DNA of 64,000 bases. Source: Streptomyces cupreus (lineage in GTDB: Bacteria; Actinomycetota; Actinomycetes; Streptomycetales; Streptomycetaceae). Positions within the stretch are counted from its first letter, which is position 1, and every line of letters starts with the position of its first letter. The position numbers were made by a program, and so were the translations under genes. The notes under the pieces are model-generated. The model was not told where the DNA came from and did not search any database. It saw only the letters and a list, made by a program, of their open reading frames with translations. Where the stretch lies: contig NZ_JACMSF010000007.1 of the NCBI RefSeq assembly GCF_014257025.1, forward strand, positions 62,001 to 126,000, given 5' to 3'. Below are positions 51,924 to 60,698 of the stretch, in pieces.

Positions 51924-52676
51924 ATGTCGATCACCCTCACCGTCCTCGGTACCGCCTCCCCCCACCCCGACCCCGACCGCCCCTGCTCCGGCTATCTGCT
52001 GAGCGGCGGGGGCGCAGAGGTGTGGGTGGACGCCGGTACCGGGACCTTCGCGGAGTTGCGGCGGCACACCGACCCACGACGGCTCGATGCCGTGTGGATC
52101 TCGCATCTCCACGCCGACCACTTCGCCGATCTGACCGCCGCCTTCTACGGGTTCGCCTACGGCGGGCTCACCCCCGCAGCCCCCATGCCCGTCTACGCCC
52201 CGAGTGACTGCGCCCGGCGCCTCGCCGGGTTCTTCGGCCGGCCGGATGCCGGGTTCCTCGGCGGCGTCTTCGACTTCCGGGCCCTGTACGATGGGCATGC
52301 GGCCCGGCACGGCGACATGACCCTCACCGCCCGTCAAGTCGTGCACGACGTCGAGGCGTACGGGCTGCGCGCCCAGGTCGGTGAGCGTGTCCTCGCCTAC
52401 TCCGGGGACTCGGGACCCTGCTCCGCACTCACCGAACTCGCCGACTCCGCAGACCTGTTCCTGTGCGAGGCCGACATCGACCGGCATCGCGAAGGCGAAC
52501 AGGTTCATCTGACCCCCGAGGACGCCGGAAGTGTCGCGGGGGCTGCCGGTGTTCGGCGGTTGGCCGTCACGCATGTCGGGCCCACGCTCACTCCGGAAGC
52601 GGCCACCAGCCGCGCCGCCTTGTCATTCGGCGGTCCCACCGTCACCGCCCGCGTCGGAGACACCCACACCCTCTGA
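51924..52676 (+). CDS. MBL-fold metallo-hydrolase
   Basis: 250 aa. Metallo-beta-lactamase fold of the RNase Z/phosphodiesterase-like group: TVLGTASPHPDPDRPCSGYLL, the zinc motif SHLHADHFADL (HxHxDH, near residue 66), VLAYSGDSGP and VTHVGP. The exosite insert of RNase Z is absent, so tRNA processing is unlikely; a small phosphodiester or lactone substrate is more probable. Stands alone before the GntR operon. Confidence 0.88.
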   Translation: MSITLTVLGTASPHPDPDRPCSGYLLSGGGAEVWVDAGTGTFAELRRHTDPRRLDAVWISHLHADHFADLTAAFYGFAYGGLTPAAPMPVYAPSDCARRLAGFFGRPDAGFLGGVFDFRALYDGHAARHGDMTLTARQVVHDVEAYGLRAQVGERVLAYSGDSGPCSALTELADSADLFLCEADIDRHREGEQVHLTPEDAGSVAGAAGVRRLAVTHVGPTLTPEAATSRAALSFGGPTVTARVGDTHTL

Positions 52677-52705
52677 CGCAACGCCAACTTCCTTTGTCAG
52701 AAGCA

Positions 52706-52765
52706 TTGACGAAACACGGAGGCGCTCCTACCTTCAACGCGTCGTACTTCGTACGTCATATATGA
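52706..52765 (+). promoter_or_regulatory. Promoter and palindrome before the sugar-acid operon
   Basis: TTGACG (52706-52711) and TACCTT (52729-52734) are 17 bp apart, a good sigma-70-type promoter starting near 52741. The palindrome TCATATATGA (52756-52765) lies just after the start site and is the likely operator for the GntR protein encoded 31 bp downstream. Confidence 0.7.
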
Positions 52766-52795
52766 GACGCGATATGTGAGATCCGAGAGGCGCGC

Positions 52796-53452
52796 ATGAC
52801 CTCTGTGCCCACGCCGATCCCCTCCCGCACGCAGTTCGTGCTGGAGGAGATCAAACGCCGCATCCTCACCGGGCAGTTGACGCCCGGGCAGGCCCTGGTG
52901 GAGACCGAGCTCGCCGCGCAGTTCGGGGTGTCCAAGACCCCGGTGCGCGAGGCGCTGAAGACGCTCGCCGGGACCGGGCTCGTCGTGATGAGCCAGTACA
53001 AGGGCGTCACGGTGCGCATGGTGGACGCGGACATGGCGCGCGAGGTCTACGACGTGCGGCTGCTTATCGAACCCGAGGCGCTGAAGCGGGCCGTCAGGCG
53101 GGGCGCCCCCCTCGACGCCGCCCGGGACGCGCTGACCCGGGCGGACCAGGCGTCCGACACCGCCGAACGCTCCCTCGCCAACCGGGAGTTCCACCGCGCC
53201 CTGTACCTGCCCTGCGGCAACCCGCTGCTCGGCCGGATGCTCGACGAGGTCCGTGACCAGGCCGCCCTCGTCTCCGCCGTCGCCTGGGCCGCCTCCCCCT
53301 CCTGGGAGCGGGAGGCCGGTGAGCACCGGGAGATCCTGCGGCTCGCCCTCGACGGCGACGCCGACGGCGCGGCGCGCGCCCTGCACGCCCATATCGCGTC
53401 CTTCGTCGAGCGAGCGTTCCCCGGCGCCGGGGACCAGGAAGGCCAGGAATGA
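52796..53452 (+). CDS. GntR/FCD regulator of the pectin-sugar operon
   Basis: 218 aa. Winged helix TQFVLEEIKRRILTGQLTPGQ, LAAQFGVSKTPVREALKTLA and an FCD domain with NREFHRALYLPCGNPLLGRML. The TGA overlaps the ATG of the DHDPS-family gene (ATGA), so it begins the operon extending to GH43. It probably represses the operon and is released by a sugar acid. Confidence 0.92.
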   Translation: MTSVPTPIPSRTQFVLEEIKRRILTGQLTPGQALVETELAAQFGVSKTPVREALKTLAGTGLVVMSQYKGVTVRMVDADMAREVYDVRLLIEPEALKRAVRRGAPLDAARDALTRADQASDTAERSLANREFHRALYLPCGNPLLGRMLDEVRDQAALVSAVAWAASPSWEREAGEHREILRLALDGDADGAARALHAHIASFVERAFPGAGDQEGQE

Positions 53453-54360
53453 GCAGCGAGAGCTTCGAGACCCAGCGGGCTGCCCTGGCCGATGTGGTGG
53501 CGATCCCGGTGACCCCGTTCGCCGAGGACGGCAGCGTCGACCAGGACGTCCACCGGGCCCTGCTGCGTCGTCTGCTCGACGGGGGGATCCGGACCCTCAC
53601 CCCCAACGGGAACACCGGCGAGTTCTACGCCCTCACCCCGCAGGAACGCCGGCTCGTCACCGAGATCACGATCGACGAGGTCGGCGACCGTGGAGTGATC
53701 CTCGTCGGCGTCGGCCATGACGTGCCCACCGCCGTCGCCTCCGCCCGGCACGCCCGTGAGCTGGGTGCGGCGATGGTGATGGTCCATCAGCCCGTCCATC
53801 CCTATGTCTCGCAGGGCGGCTGGGTCGACTACCACCGGGCCATCGCCGAGGCCGTCCCCGAGTTGGGGGTCGTCCCGTACATCCGCAACGCCCAGCTCAG
53901 CGGCCACCGCCTGGCCGAGCTCGCCGACTTCTGCCCGAACGTCATCGGCGTCAAGTACGCCGTTCCGGACGCCGCCAAGTTCGCCGCCTTCGCCCGGGAC
54001 GCGGGGCTCGACCGGTTCGTCTGGGTCGCGGGTCTCGCCGAGCCGTACGCTCCCTCCTACTTCTCGGCGGGCGCCACCGGCTTCACCTCGGGGCTGGTGA
54101 ACGTCACTCCGGCCGTTTCGCTGAACATGATCGAAGCGCTTCGATCCGGCGACTATCCGGCCGCCATGAAGGTCTGGGAGCAGATCCGCCGTTTCGAGGA
54201 GCTGCGCGCCGCCAACGGCTCCGCCAACAACGTCACCGTGGTGAAGGAGGCCCTCGCCTCCCTCGGACTGTGCCGCCGGGAGGTCCGCCCGCCGAGCAAG
54301 CCGCTGCCCGAGAGCGAGCGCGCCGAGGTCGCCGCGATAGCCGCCGGATGGTCGATATGA
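53449..54360 (+). CDS. DHDPS-family 2-keto-3-deoxy-sugar-acid lyase or dehydratase
   Basis: 303 aa. TIM barrel with TPNGNTGEFYALTPQERRL, VVPYIRNAQLSGHRL (catalytic Tyr) and NVIGVKYAVPDAAK (Schiff-base Lys). Coupling to an IlvD-type sugar-acid dehydratase suggests it acts on the 2-keto-3-deoxy acid made by that enzyme, for example 2-keto-3-deoxyarabinonate to 2-ketoglutarate semialdehyde or an aldol cleavage. A second KdgD-like role cannot be excluded. Confidence 0.85.
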   Translation: MSSESFETQRAALADVVAIPVTPFAEDGSVDQDVHRALLRRLLDGGIRTLTPNGNTGEFYALTPQERRLVTEITIDEVGDRGVILVGVGHDVPTAVASARHARELGAAMVMVHQPVHPYVSQGGWVDYHRAIAEAVPELGVVPYIRNAQLSGHRLAELADFCPNVIGVKYAVPDAAKFAAFARDAGLDRFVWVAGLAEPYAPSYFSAGATGFTSGLVNVTPAVSLNMIEALRSGDYPAAMKVWEQIRRFEELRAANGSANNVTVVKEALASLGLCRREVRPPSKPLPESERAEVAAIAAGWSI

Positions 54361-56360
54361 CCGGCCGCAAGCGCCCCGAGGAACTGAGGGCCTGTGTCGC
54401 ATCCCCGGCCGGGCGCACGCCGCCTGGCACGCACTCCCCCAGAGGGGGGACCCCCAGCCGCGTTACCGAACCACCCACGTGGCTCCTCCCCCACGCTCGA
54501 ACCGGCTTCGCCGACTCGCGCGGGGGCACCCCCATCGAGGGCGCTCCGGCGCCTTGCGATCGCACGCTCCCCCGCGCTCGAACGGCTTCGCCGACTCGCG
54601 CGGGGGCACCCCCATCGCCGCCGCACGCTGATCCGACCGGGGATGCGACACAGGCCCTCAGAAGCCATCAGTGGTTCGGCGTCGAGGGTCAGCTGCGCAC
54701 CTGGTCGCACAACGCCCGTATGCGCCAGCTCGGTTACGAGGCGGAGGAGTACCGGGGCCGCCCGGTGATCGCCGTCCTCAACACCTGGTCCGACATCAAC
54801 CCCTGCCATGTCCATCTGCGCGAGCGCGCCGAGGCGGTCAAGCGGGGCGTGTGGCAGGCCGGTGGCTTCCCGCTCGAATTCCCGGTCTCCACGCTCTCCG
54901 AGACCTACCAGAAGCCGACCCCGATGCTCTACCGCAACCTGCTGGCGATGGAGACGGAGGAGCTGCTGCGCTCCTATCCCGTCGACGCGGCGGTCCTGCT
55001 CGGCGGCTGCGACAAGTCGACGCCGGCGCTGCTGATGGGCGCCGCCTCGGCCGACGTGCCGTCGCTCTTCGTGCCCGCGGGGCCGATGCTGCCGGGGCAC
55101 TGGCGCGGTGAGACCCTCGGGTCCGGCACGGACATGTGGAAGTACTGGGACGAGCACCGCGCGGGCAATCTGACCGACTGCGAACTGCGGGAGCTCCAGG
55201 GCGGGTTGGCCCGCTCGCCCGGCCACTGCATGACCATGGGGACCGCGTCCACGATGACCGCTGCGGCGGAGGCCCTCGGGATGACCCTGCCGGGTGCCTC
55301 CTCGATCCCCGCAGTCGACTCGGCGCACGAGCGGATGGCCGCCGCCTCCGGGCGCCGCGCCGTGGAACTCGCCTGGACCGGGCTGGCCCCGTCACGGATC
55401 CTCACCCGCGAGGCGTTCGAGGACGCCGTCACCACCATCCTCGGCCTCGGCGGCTCCACCAACGCCGTCATCCATCTGATCGCCATGGCCGGCCGCGCCG
55501 GCATCAAGCTCACCCTGGACGACTTCGACCGCATCGCGCGTACCGTACCGGTGCTGGCGAACGTCCGGCCCGGCGGACAGACGTACCTCATGGAGGACTT
55601 CTACTTCGCCGGCGGTCTGCCCGCCTTCCTCTCGCGGATCACCGACCTGCTCCATCTGGACCGGCCGACCGTGGGCGGCACCCTCGGGGAGCAGATCGAG
55701 GGCGCCCAGGTCCACAACGACGACGTCATCCGGCCCCGCGACAACCCGGTCGCGAACGAGGGCGGGGTCGCCGTGCTGCGCGGCAACCTCTGCCCGGACG
55801 GCGCCGTCATCAAGCACATCGCCGCCGAGCCGCATCTGCTCAAGCACACCGGTCCCGCGGTCGTCTTCGACGACTACAAGACCATGCAGCGCACCATCAA
55901 CGACCCGTCGCTGGGCATCACCGCCGACAGCGTGCTGGTGCTGCGCAACGCCGGGCCCAAGGGCGGTCCTGGCATGCCCGAGTACGGCATGCTGCCGATC
56001 CCCGACCATCTGCTCAAGCAGGGGGTACGGGACATGGTGCGGATCTCCGACGCCCGGATGAGCGGCACCAGTTACGGCGCCTGCGCGCTGCACGTGGCGC
56101 CCGAGTCGTACATCGGGGGACCGCTGGCCCTGGTACGGACCGGGGACTCCATCACCCTGGACGTCGAGGCGCGCACGCTCCAACTCAACGTGGACGACGA
56201 GGAGTTGGAACGCCGCCGGGCCGAGTGGACACCACCTCCCGCGCGCTACGAGCGCGGCTACGGCGCGCTCTACAACGAACAGATCACCCAGGCCGACACC
56301 GGCTGCGACTTCGAGTTCCTCGCCCGTCCCGGCAAGGTGCAGGACCCGTACGCCGGCTGA
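54357..56360 (+). CDS. IlvD/Edd-family sugar-acid dehydratase with in-frame MITE
   Basis: 667 aa from ATG 54357 (ATGA overlap), about 90 residues longer than the usual 575-580. The excess is residues 12-102, encoded by a MITE. Without it the N terminus reads KRPEELR-SHQWFGVEG, the normal family start. The rest is intact: GGCDKSTPALLMGA (Fe-S cysteine), SPGHCMTMGTASTM (second cysteine), LGGSTNAVIHL, NEGGVAVLRGNLCPDGA and RISDARMSGTSYG. The class includes arabinonate, xylonate and galactonate dehydratases. Whether the 91-residue Pro/Arg-rich insert is tolerated is unknown. Confidence 0.88.
   Translation: MTGRKRPEELRACVASPAGRTPPGTHSPRGGTPSRVTEPPTWLLPHARTGFADSRGGTPIEGAPAPCDRTLPRARTASPTRAGAPPSPPHADPTGDATQALRSHQWFGVEGQLRTWSHNARMRQLGYEAEEYRGRPVIAVLNTWSDINPCHVHLRERAEAVKRGVWQAGGFPLEFPVSTLSETYQKPTPMLYRNLLAMETEELLRSYPVDAAVLLGGCDKSTPALLMGAASADVPSLFVPAGPMLPGHWRGETLGSGTDMWKYWDEHRAGNLTDCELRELQGGLARSPGHCMTMGTASTMTAAAEALGMTLPGASSIPAVDSAHERMAAASGRRAVELAWTGLAPSRILTREAFEDAVTTILGLGGSTNAVIHLIAMAGRAGIKLTLDDFDRIARTVPVLANVRPGGQTYLMEDFYFAGGLPAFLSRITDLLHLDRPTVGGTLGEQIEGAQVHNDDVIRPRDNPVANEGGVAVLRGNLCPDGAVIKHIAAEPHLLKHTGPAVVFDDYKTMQRTINDPSLGITADSVLVLRNAGPKGGPGMPEYGMLPIPDHLLKQGVRDMVRISDARMSGTSYGACALHVAPESYIGGPLALVRTGDSITLDVEARTLQLNVDDEELERRRAEWTPPPARYERGYGALYNEQITQADTGCDFEFLARPGKVQDPYAG
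54385..54660. mobile_element. 270-bp MITE inserted in frame in the dehydratase gene
   Basis: The element runs from 54388 to 54657 with terminal inverted repeats of at least 21 bp (first bases GGGCCTGTGTCGCATCCCC). It is flanked by TGA (54385) and TCA (54658), a probable 3-bp TNA duplication with one changed base. Element plus duplication is 273 nt, so the frame is kept and no stop arises. Inside, a block of about 45 bp (CGAACCGGCTTCGCCGACTC, CGCGGGGGCACCCCCATCG) occurs twice, near 54496 and 54576. No transposase gene. Confidence 0.85.
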
Positions 56361-56408
56361 ACCACCCCTCGACCACCACCTCCTTTGGTCGAGACCCCGA
56401 ACAGTGAT

Positions 56409-56424
56409 CGGAAAGCGCTTCACC
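56409..56424. promoter_or_regulatory. LacI-type operator-like palindrome
   Basis: CGGAAAGCGCTTCACC has the palindromic core AAGCGCTT (56413-56420) of LacI-family sites. It lies in the 81-bp gap between the dehydratase and the permease genes, 18 bp before the permease start, and could allow separate control of the second half of the operon. Confidence 0.45.
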
Positions 56425-56441
56425 GAGAACGGAGAACAGTC

Positions 56442-57377
56442 ATGGCCCAAGCCGCAGCCGTGGCGAAACCGCCCGCGCCACCGAGGCGGCGCCGTGCCTC
56501 CGCGACCCCGCGCAGGCTCCCGTACCTGCTGATCGCCCCGGCCGCCCTGCTCATGCTGGGCTTCATCGCCTACCCGGTGATCAGCGTCTTCTACTACAGC
56601 CTGCAGAACTACAACCCCACCAAGCCATGGCGCAACGGCTACGCGGGCTTCGACAACTTCGTGCACGCCTTCACCGACGACCCGCTGTTCTGGGACACGC
56701 TGGTCTTCAGCGCCAAGTGGGTCTTCGTCGAGGTCGGACTCCAGTTGCTGTTCGGTCTCGCGCTGGCCCTCATCGTCAACCAGACCTTCGTAGGACGGGG
56801 ATTGGGCCGTGCGATGGTCTTCTCGCCGTGGGCCGTCTCCGGTGTGCTGACCTCCGCGATCTGGGTGCTGCTCTACAACTCCCAGACAGGCATGACCCGT
56901 TACCTCGCCGACATGGGCATCGGCTCCTACGGCACCAGCTGGCTGTCGGACACCTCCACCGTCTTCCCGGCGGCGATCGTCGCCGACCTGTGGCGCGGTG
57001 TGCCCTTCTTCGCGATCCTCATCCTCGCCGACCTCCAGTCCGTCTCGAAGGATCTGTACGAGGCCGCCGAGGTCGACGGGGCCAGCCGGATCAAGCAGTT
57101 CTGGCACATCACGCTGCCCCATCTGAAGGACGCCATCATCCTGTCCACGCTGCTGCGCGCGGTGTGGGAGTTCAACAACGTCGACCTGCTCTACACCCTC
57201 ACCGGCGGCGGACCCGCCGGCGAGACGACGACACTCCCGCTCTACATCGCCAACACCAGCGTCGACGCCCACAACTTCGGCTACGCGTCGGCCCTGACCA
57301 CGGTCGCGTTCGTGATCCTGCTCTTCTGCTCGATGGTCTATCTGCGGCTGAGCAAGTTCGGAGGTGAGAGCAAGTGA
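56442..57377 (+). CDS. Sugar ABC transporter permease (MalF type)
   Basis: 311 aa from ATG 56442 (GGAGAA 6 bases upstream). A basic N terminus PPRRRRASATPRR precedes six helices; the EAA loop is YEAAEVDGASRIKQFWHITLP. It probably imports pectin or arabinan breakdown products. The GTGA overlap couples it to the next permease. Neither a binding protein nor an ATPase gene is present nearby within the window. Confidence 0.92.
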   Translation: MAQAAAVAKPPAPPRRRRASATPRRLPYLLIAPAALLMLGFIAYPVISVFYYSLQNYNPTKPWRNGYAGFDNFVHAFTDDPLFWDTLVFSAKWVFVEVGLQLLFGLALALIVNQTFVGRGLGRAMVFSPWAVSGVLTSAIWVLLYNSQTGMTRYLADMGIGSYGTSWLSDTSTVFPAAIVADLWRGVPFFAILILADLQSVSKDLYEAAEVDGASRIKQFWHITLPHLKDAIILSTLLRAVWEFNNVDLLYTLTGGGPAGETTTLPLYIANTSVDAHNFGYASALTTVAFVILLFCSMVYLRLSKFGGESK

Positions 57378-58267
57378 GCATCAAGGAAGCCACCCCGGTC
57401 GTGCCCGCCGCCCGGAGGACACCACCGCCGTCCCACCCTTCCGGCAGGCACCGCGCCTGGGACGAGGTCCCGCGCTGGCAGATCTACCTCCCGCTCGGCA
57501 TCTATCTGCTCTTCACCCTGATCCCCTTCTACTGGATCCTGCTCTTCGCGCTCCGCCCGAGCGGCTCGACCTCGCTCGTGCCCTGGCCGATGACCTTCGA
57601 CCACTTCGACAAGGTCTGGAACGAGCGGAGCTTCGGCACCTACTTCCAGAACAGCGTCCTGGTCGGTGTCGCCACCCTCCTCATGACGACACTCGTCGCC
57701 CTGGCCGGCGGCTACGCCCTCGCCCGGTTCGACTTCAAGATCAAGCGGGCCTTCATGCTCGCCCTGCTCTGCTCGCAGTTCGTGCCCGGCGCGCTGCTGC
57801 TGGTGCCGCTGTTCGAGATCTTCGCCGAACTCCAGATGATCAACTCGCTGGGCAGCGTCATCCTCGCGGAGACCGTCTTCCAACTGCCGCTGTCCATGAT
57901 CCTGCTCAGCAACTTCATCAAGAACGTGCCGTACTCGCTGGAGGAGGCCGCCTGGGTGGACGGCTGCAACCGCTTCACCGGGTTCCGCATCGTCGTACTC
58001 CCGCTGCTGCGGCCAGGGTTGATCGCCGTCGGCTCCTTCGCCTTCGTGCACTCCTGGAACCACTTCCTGTTCGCCCTGATGTTCCTCAACAACCAGGACA
58101 AGCAGACCATCCCGGTCGGCCTCAACACCCTGATGAGCGCGGACAGCGTCGACCTCGGCGCGCTCGCCGCGGGCGGCATCATCGCGGCCGTACCCGTGGT
58201 GATCGTGTTCGCCTTCATCCAGAAGTGGCTGATCACCGGGTTCAGCGCGGGGGCGGTGAAGGGATGA
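57374..58267 (+). CDS. Sugar ABC transporter permease (MalG type)
   Basis: 297 aa, GTG start overlapping the previous stop. Six helices and the EAA-type loop LEEAAWVDGCNRFTGFRIVVLP. The C terminus IQKWLITGFSAGAVKG is typical for MalG partners. Its stop overlaps the ATG of the pectate lyase gene, so importer and lyase are translated from one message. Confidence 0.92.
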   Translation: MSIKEATPVVPAARRTPPPSHPSGRHRAWDEVPRWQIYLPLGIYLLFTLIPFYWILLFALRPSGSTSLVPWPMTFDHFDKVWNERSFGTYFQNSVLVGVATLLMTTLVALAGGYALARFDFKIKRAFMLALLCSQFVPGALLLVPLFEIFAELQMINSLGSVILAETVFQLPLSMILLSNFIKNVPYSLEEAAWVDGCNRFTGFRIVVLPLLRPGLIAVGSFAFVHSWNHFLFALMFLNNQDKQTIPVGLNTLMSADSVDLGALAAGGIIAAVPVVIVFAFIQKWLITGFSAGAVKG

Positions 58268-59547
58268 GAACGCATCGGTTCATCGTGCCGCTCGCCCTGC
58301 TCGGGGTGCTGAGCTTCCCCGCGCACGCCGAGGGCCGCGACATCAGCCGCGACACCCTGCCCGCGAACGACGGCTGGGCGTCCTACGGCACCGGCACCAC
58401 CGGAGGCTCGGCCGCCGACGACGCCCATGTGTTCACGGTGACGGACCGCGCCGGACTCGTCCGCGCCCTCGACGGCGGCAGCGACACCCCGAAGATCATC
58501 AAGATAGCCGGGGCCATCGACGCCAACACCGACGAGAACGGCGACCACCTGGACTGCGCCGACTACGCCACCGACGGCTACGACCTGAAGGAGTACCTCA
58601 CCGCCTACGACCCCCGCACCTGGGGCTCCGCCAAGCCCAGCGGCCCCCAGGAACAGGCCCGCCAGGCCTCGGCCGCCAAGCAGGCCGAGCGCGTCGAGCT
58701 GGCCGTCGGCTCCAACACCACGATCGTCGGTCTTGGCGACAAAGCCGTCCTGAAAGGTGCCGGCCTCCAGATCAAGGACGCCTCCAACGTCATCGTCCGC
58801 AATCTCGAACTCCGCGACGCCTACGACTGCTTCCCCGTCTGGCAGCCCAACTCCGGCGGCCTCGGCGACTGGAAGACGGCGTACGACAACCTCTGGCTGC
58901 GCGGCGCCACGCATGTGTGGGTCGACCATGTGACGTTGAGCGACAAGGGCCACCCCGACGAGGACGAGCCCACCTACTTCGGCCGCAACTACCTGCGTCA
59001 CGACGGTCTGCTCGACATCACCAACGGCTCCGACCTGGTCACCGTCTCCTGGAGCCGGTTCGCCGACCACGACAAGGCGATGCTCATCGGCAACGGCGAC
59101 ACCGCCACCGGGGACCGCGGCAAGCTCCGGGTCACCCTGCACCACAACCAGTTCGAGTCCGTCGTACAGCGGGCGCCGAGGGTGCGCTTCGGACAGGTGC
59201 ACGTCTACAACAACCGGTACGTCGTCAAGGACGGCCACCGGTACTCGATCGGCGTCTCGACCGAGTCCGCCCTGTACGTCCAGAACAACGCCTTCACCGC
59301 CCCGGGCCATATCGAGGTCGCCGACCTGGTCAAGAGCTGGAACGGCAGCGCCCTGCACGACGAGGGCACCCTCTTCAACGGCTTCCCCGTGGACCTGCGC
59401 ACGATCTACAACGCCTACAACTCCGGCAGCGAGCGCGACCTCACGGCGGACGTCGGCTGGACACCTACCCTGCACACAAAGATCGACAGCGCCGGGACGG
59501 CCGACCGAGCGGTGGCGCGCGGCGCGGGCGCAGGGAGGATCCCATGA
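58264..59547 (+). CDS. Secreted pectate lyase, PL1 family
   Basis: 427 aa. Sec signal peptide MRTHRFIVPLALLGVLSFP, cleavage after AHA. Right-handed beta-helix lyase: GSNTTIVGLG, HVWVDHVTLSD (calcium-binding Asp), LITNG-type stack and QRAPRVRFGQVHVYNNRY, which holds the catalytic arginine. It cleaves polygalacturonate by beta-elimination outside the cell. Overlaps the genes on both sides by ATGA. Confidence 0.92.
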   Translation: MRTHRFIVPLALLGVLSFPAHAEGRDISRDTLPANDGWASYGTGTTGGSAADDAHVFTVTDRAGLVRALDGGSDTPKIIKIAGAIDANTDENGDHLDCADYATDGYDLKEYLTAYDPRTWGSAKPSGPQEQARQASAAKQAERVELAVGSNTTIVGLGDKAVLKGAGLQIKDASNVIVRNLELRDAYDCFPVWQPNSGGLGDWKTAYDNLWLRGATHVWVDHVTLSDKGHPDEDEPTYFGRNYLRHDGLLDITNGSDLVTVSWSRFADHDKAMLIGNGDTATGDRGKLRVTLHHNQFESVVQRAPRVRFGQVHVYNNRYVVKDGHRYSIGVSTESALYVQNNAFTAPGHIEVADLVKSWNGSALHDEGTLFNGFPVDLRTIYNAYNSGSERDLTADVGWTPTLHTKIDSAGTADRAVARGAGAGRIP

Positions 59548-60698
59548 CCGTAGACATCGTCCTGGCGGGCGCGCGCGGCCACGGCCGCTGGCACCTGGAC
59601 AACATCCGGGGGCTCCAGGACAAGGGCATCGTCCGTCTGGCGGGCATCTGCGAGCTGTGGCCCCTCACGGCGGACGAGATCCCCGAGGGCCTCGGCACGC
59701 CCGAGCAGTCCGCCGACTTCGGCGCCCTCCTGGACACCACCGGCGCCCGGGTCGCGGTGATCTGCACCCCGATCCCGACCCACACGGACCTGGCGCTGAC
59801 CGCGGCGCGCAAGGGCGTCCATGTCCTGCTGGAGAAGCCGCCCGCCCCGTCGTACGCCGAGTTCCGGCGCATGGCGGACGGGGTCGCCGAGGCCGGAGTC
59901 ACCTGCCAGATCGGCTTCCAGTCGCTCGGTTCACGGGCGGTGCCCGCGATCCGGCGGATGATCGCCGAGGGCACCATCGGCGAGCTCGTCGGTGTCGGCG
60001 GGGCCGGCGCCTGGGCCCGCGCCGAGTCCTACTACCGGCGCGCGCCCTGGGCCGGAAAGCGCCGCCTGAACGGCGTCGACGTGATCGACGGCGCGCTGAC
60101 CAACCCGCTCGCGCACGCCGTCGCCACCGCCCTCGCGCTCGGCGGCTCGACCCGCTCCGAGGACGTCACGGGCGTCGAGACCGAGCTGCTGCGCGCCAAC
60201 GACATCGAGTCCGACGACACCTCCTGCGTCCGCGTCGCCACCGCCCAGGGCCACCCCGTCACCGTCGCCGTCACCCTGTGCGCCGAGCACCCCGACGAGC
60301 CGTATGTCGTGGTGCACGGCAGCAGCGGCCGGATCACCTTCTGGTACAAGCAGGACCGGGTACTGCTCCAGCGCGCCGGGCACGGCCCCGAGGAGGCCGA
60401 GTACGGCCGCACCGACCTGCTGGAGAACCTCGTCCGGCATCTCACCGACGGCGACGAACTGCTGGTCACCCCGGAGGAGACCGGCGCCTTCATGAAGGTC
60501 GTCGAGGCGATCCGGCTGGCCCCCGACCCGGCTCCGCTGCCCGCCGGGGCCTGGCATCTGCTGCCCGACGAACAGCGCCGGGTCGTGCCCGGCGTCGACG
60601 GACTGGTCGCGGCCGCCGCCGACACCCTCGCCCTCTACTCCGAGCTCGGCGCCCCCTGGGCGCTTCCCCACGGTCTCCGCAAAGAGGTGAGCACATGA
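59544..60698 (+). CDS. Gfo/Idh/MocA-family oxidoreductase
   Basis: 384 aa. N-terminal Rossmann fold (IVLAGARGHGRWHLDNIR, ICTPIPTHTDLALTAARKG) and the family motif HVLLEKPPAPS with the catalytic lysine. The C-terminal half is the sugar-binding domain. It probably oxidises or epimerises a sugar or sugar acid from the polymer. Tightly packed with the lyase and PmoA-like genes. Confidence 0.9.
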   Translation: MTVDIVLAGARGHGRWHLDNIRGLQDKGIVRLAGICELWPLTADEIPEGLGTPEQSADFGALLDTTGARVAVICTPIPTHTDLALTAARKGVHVLLEKPPAPSYAEFRRMADGVAEAGVTCQIGFQSLGSRAVPAIRRMIAEGTIGELVGVGGAGAWARAESYYRRAPWAGKRRLNGVDVIDGALTNPLAHAVATALALGGSTRSEDVTGVETELLRANDIESDDTSCVRVATAQGHPVTVAVTLCAEHPDEPYVVVHGSSGRITFWYKQDRVLLQRAGHGPEEAEYGRTDLLENLVRHLTDGDELLVTPEETGAFMKVVEAIRLAPDPAPLPAGAWHLLPDEQRRVVPGVDGLVAAAADTLALYSELGAPWALPHGLRKEVST

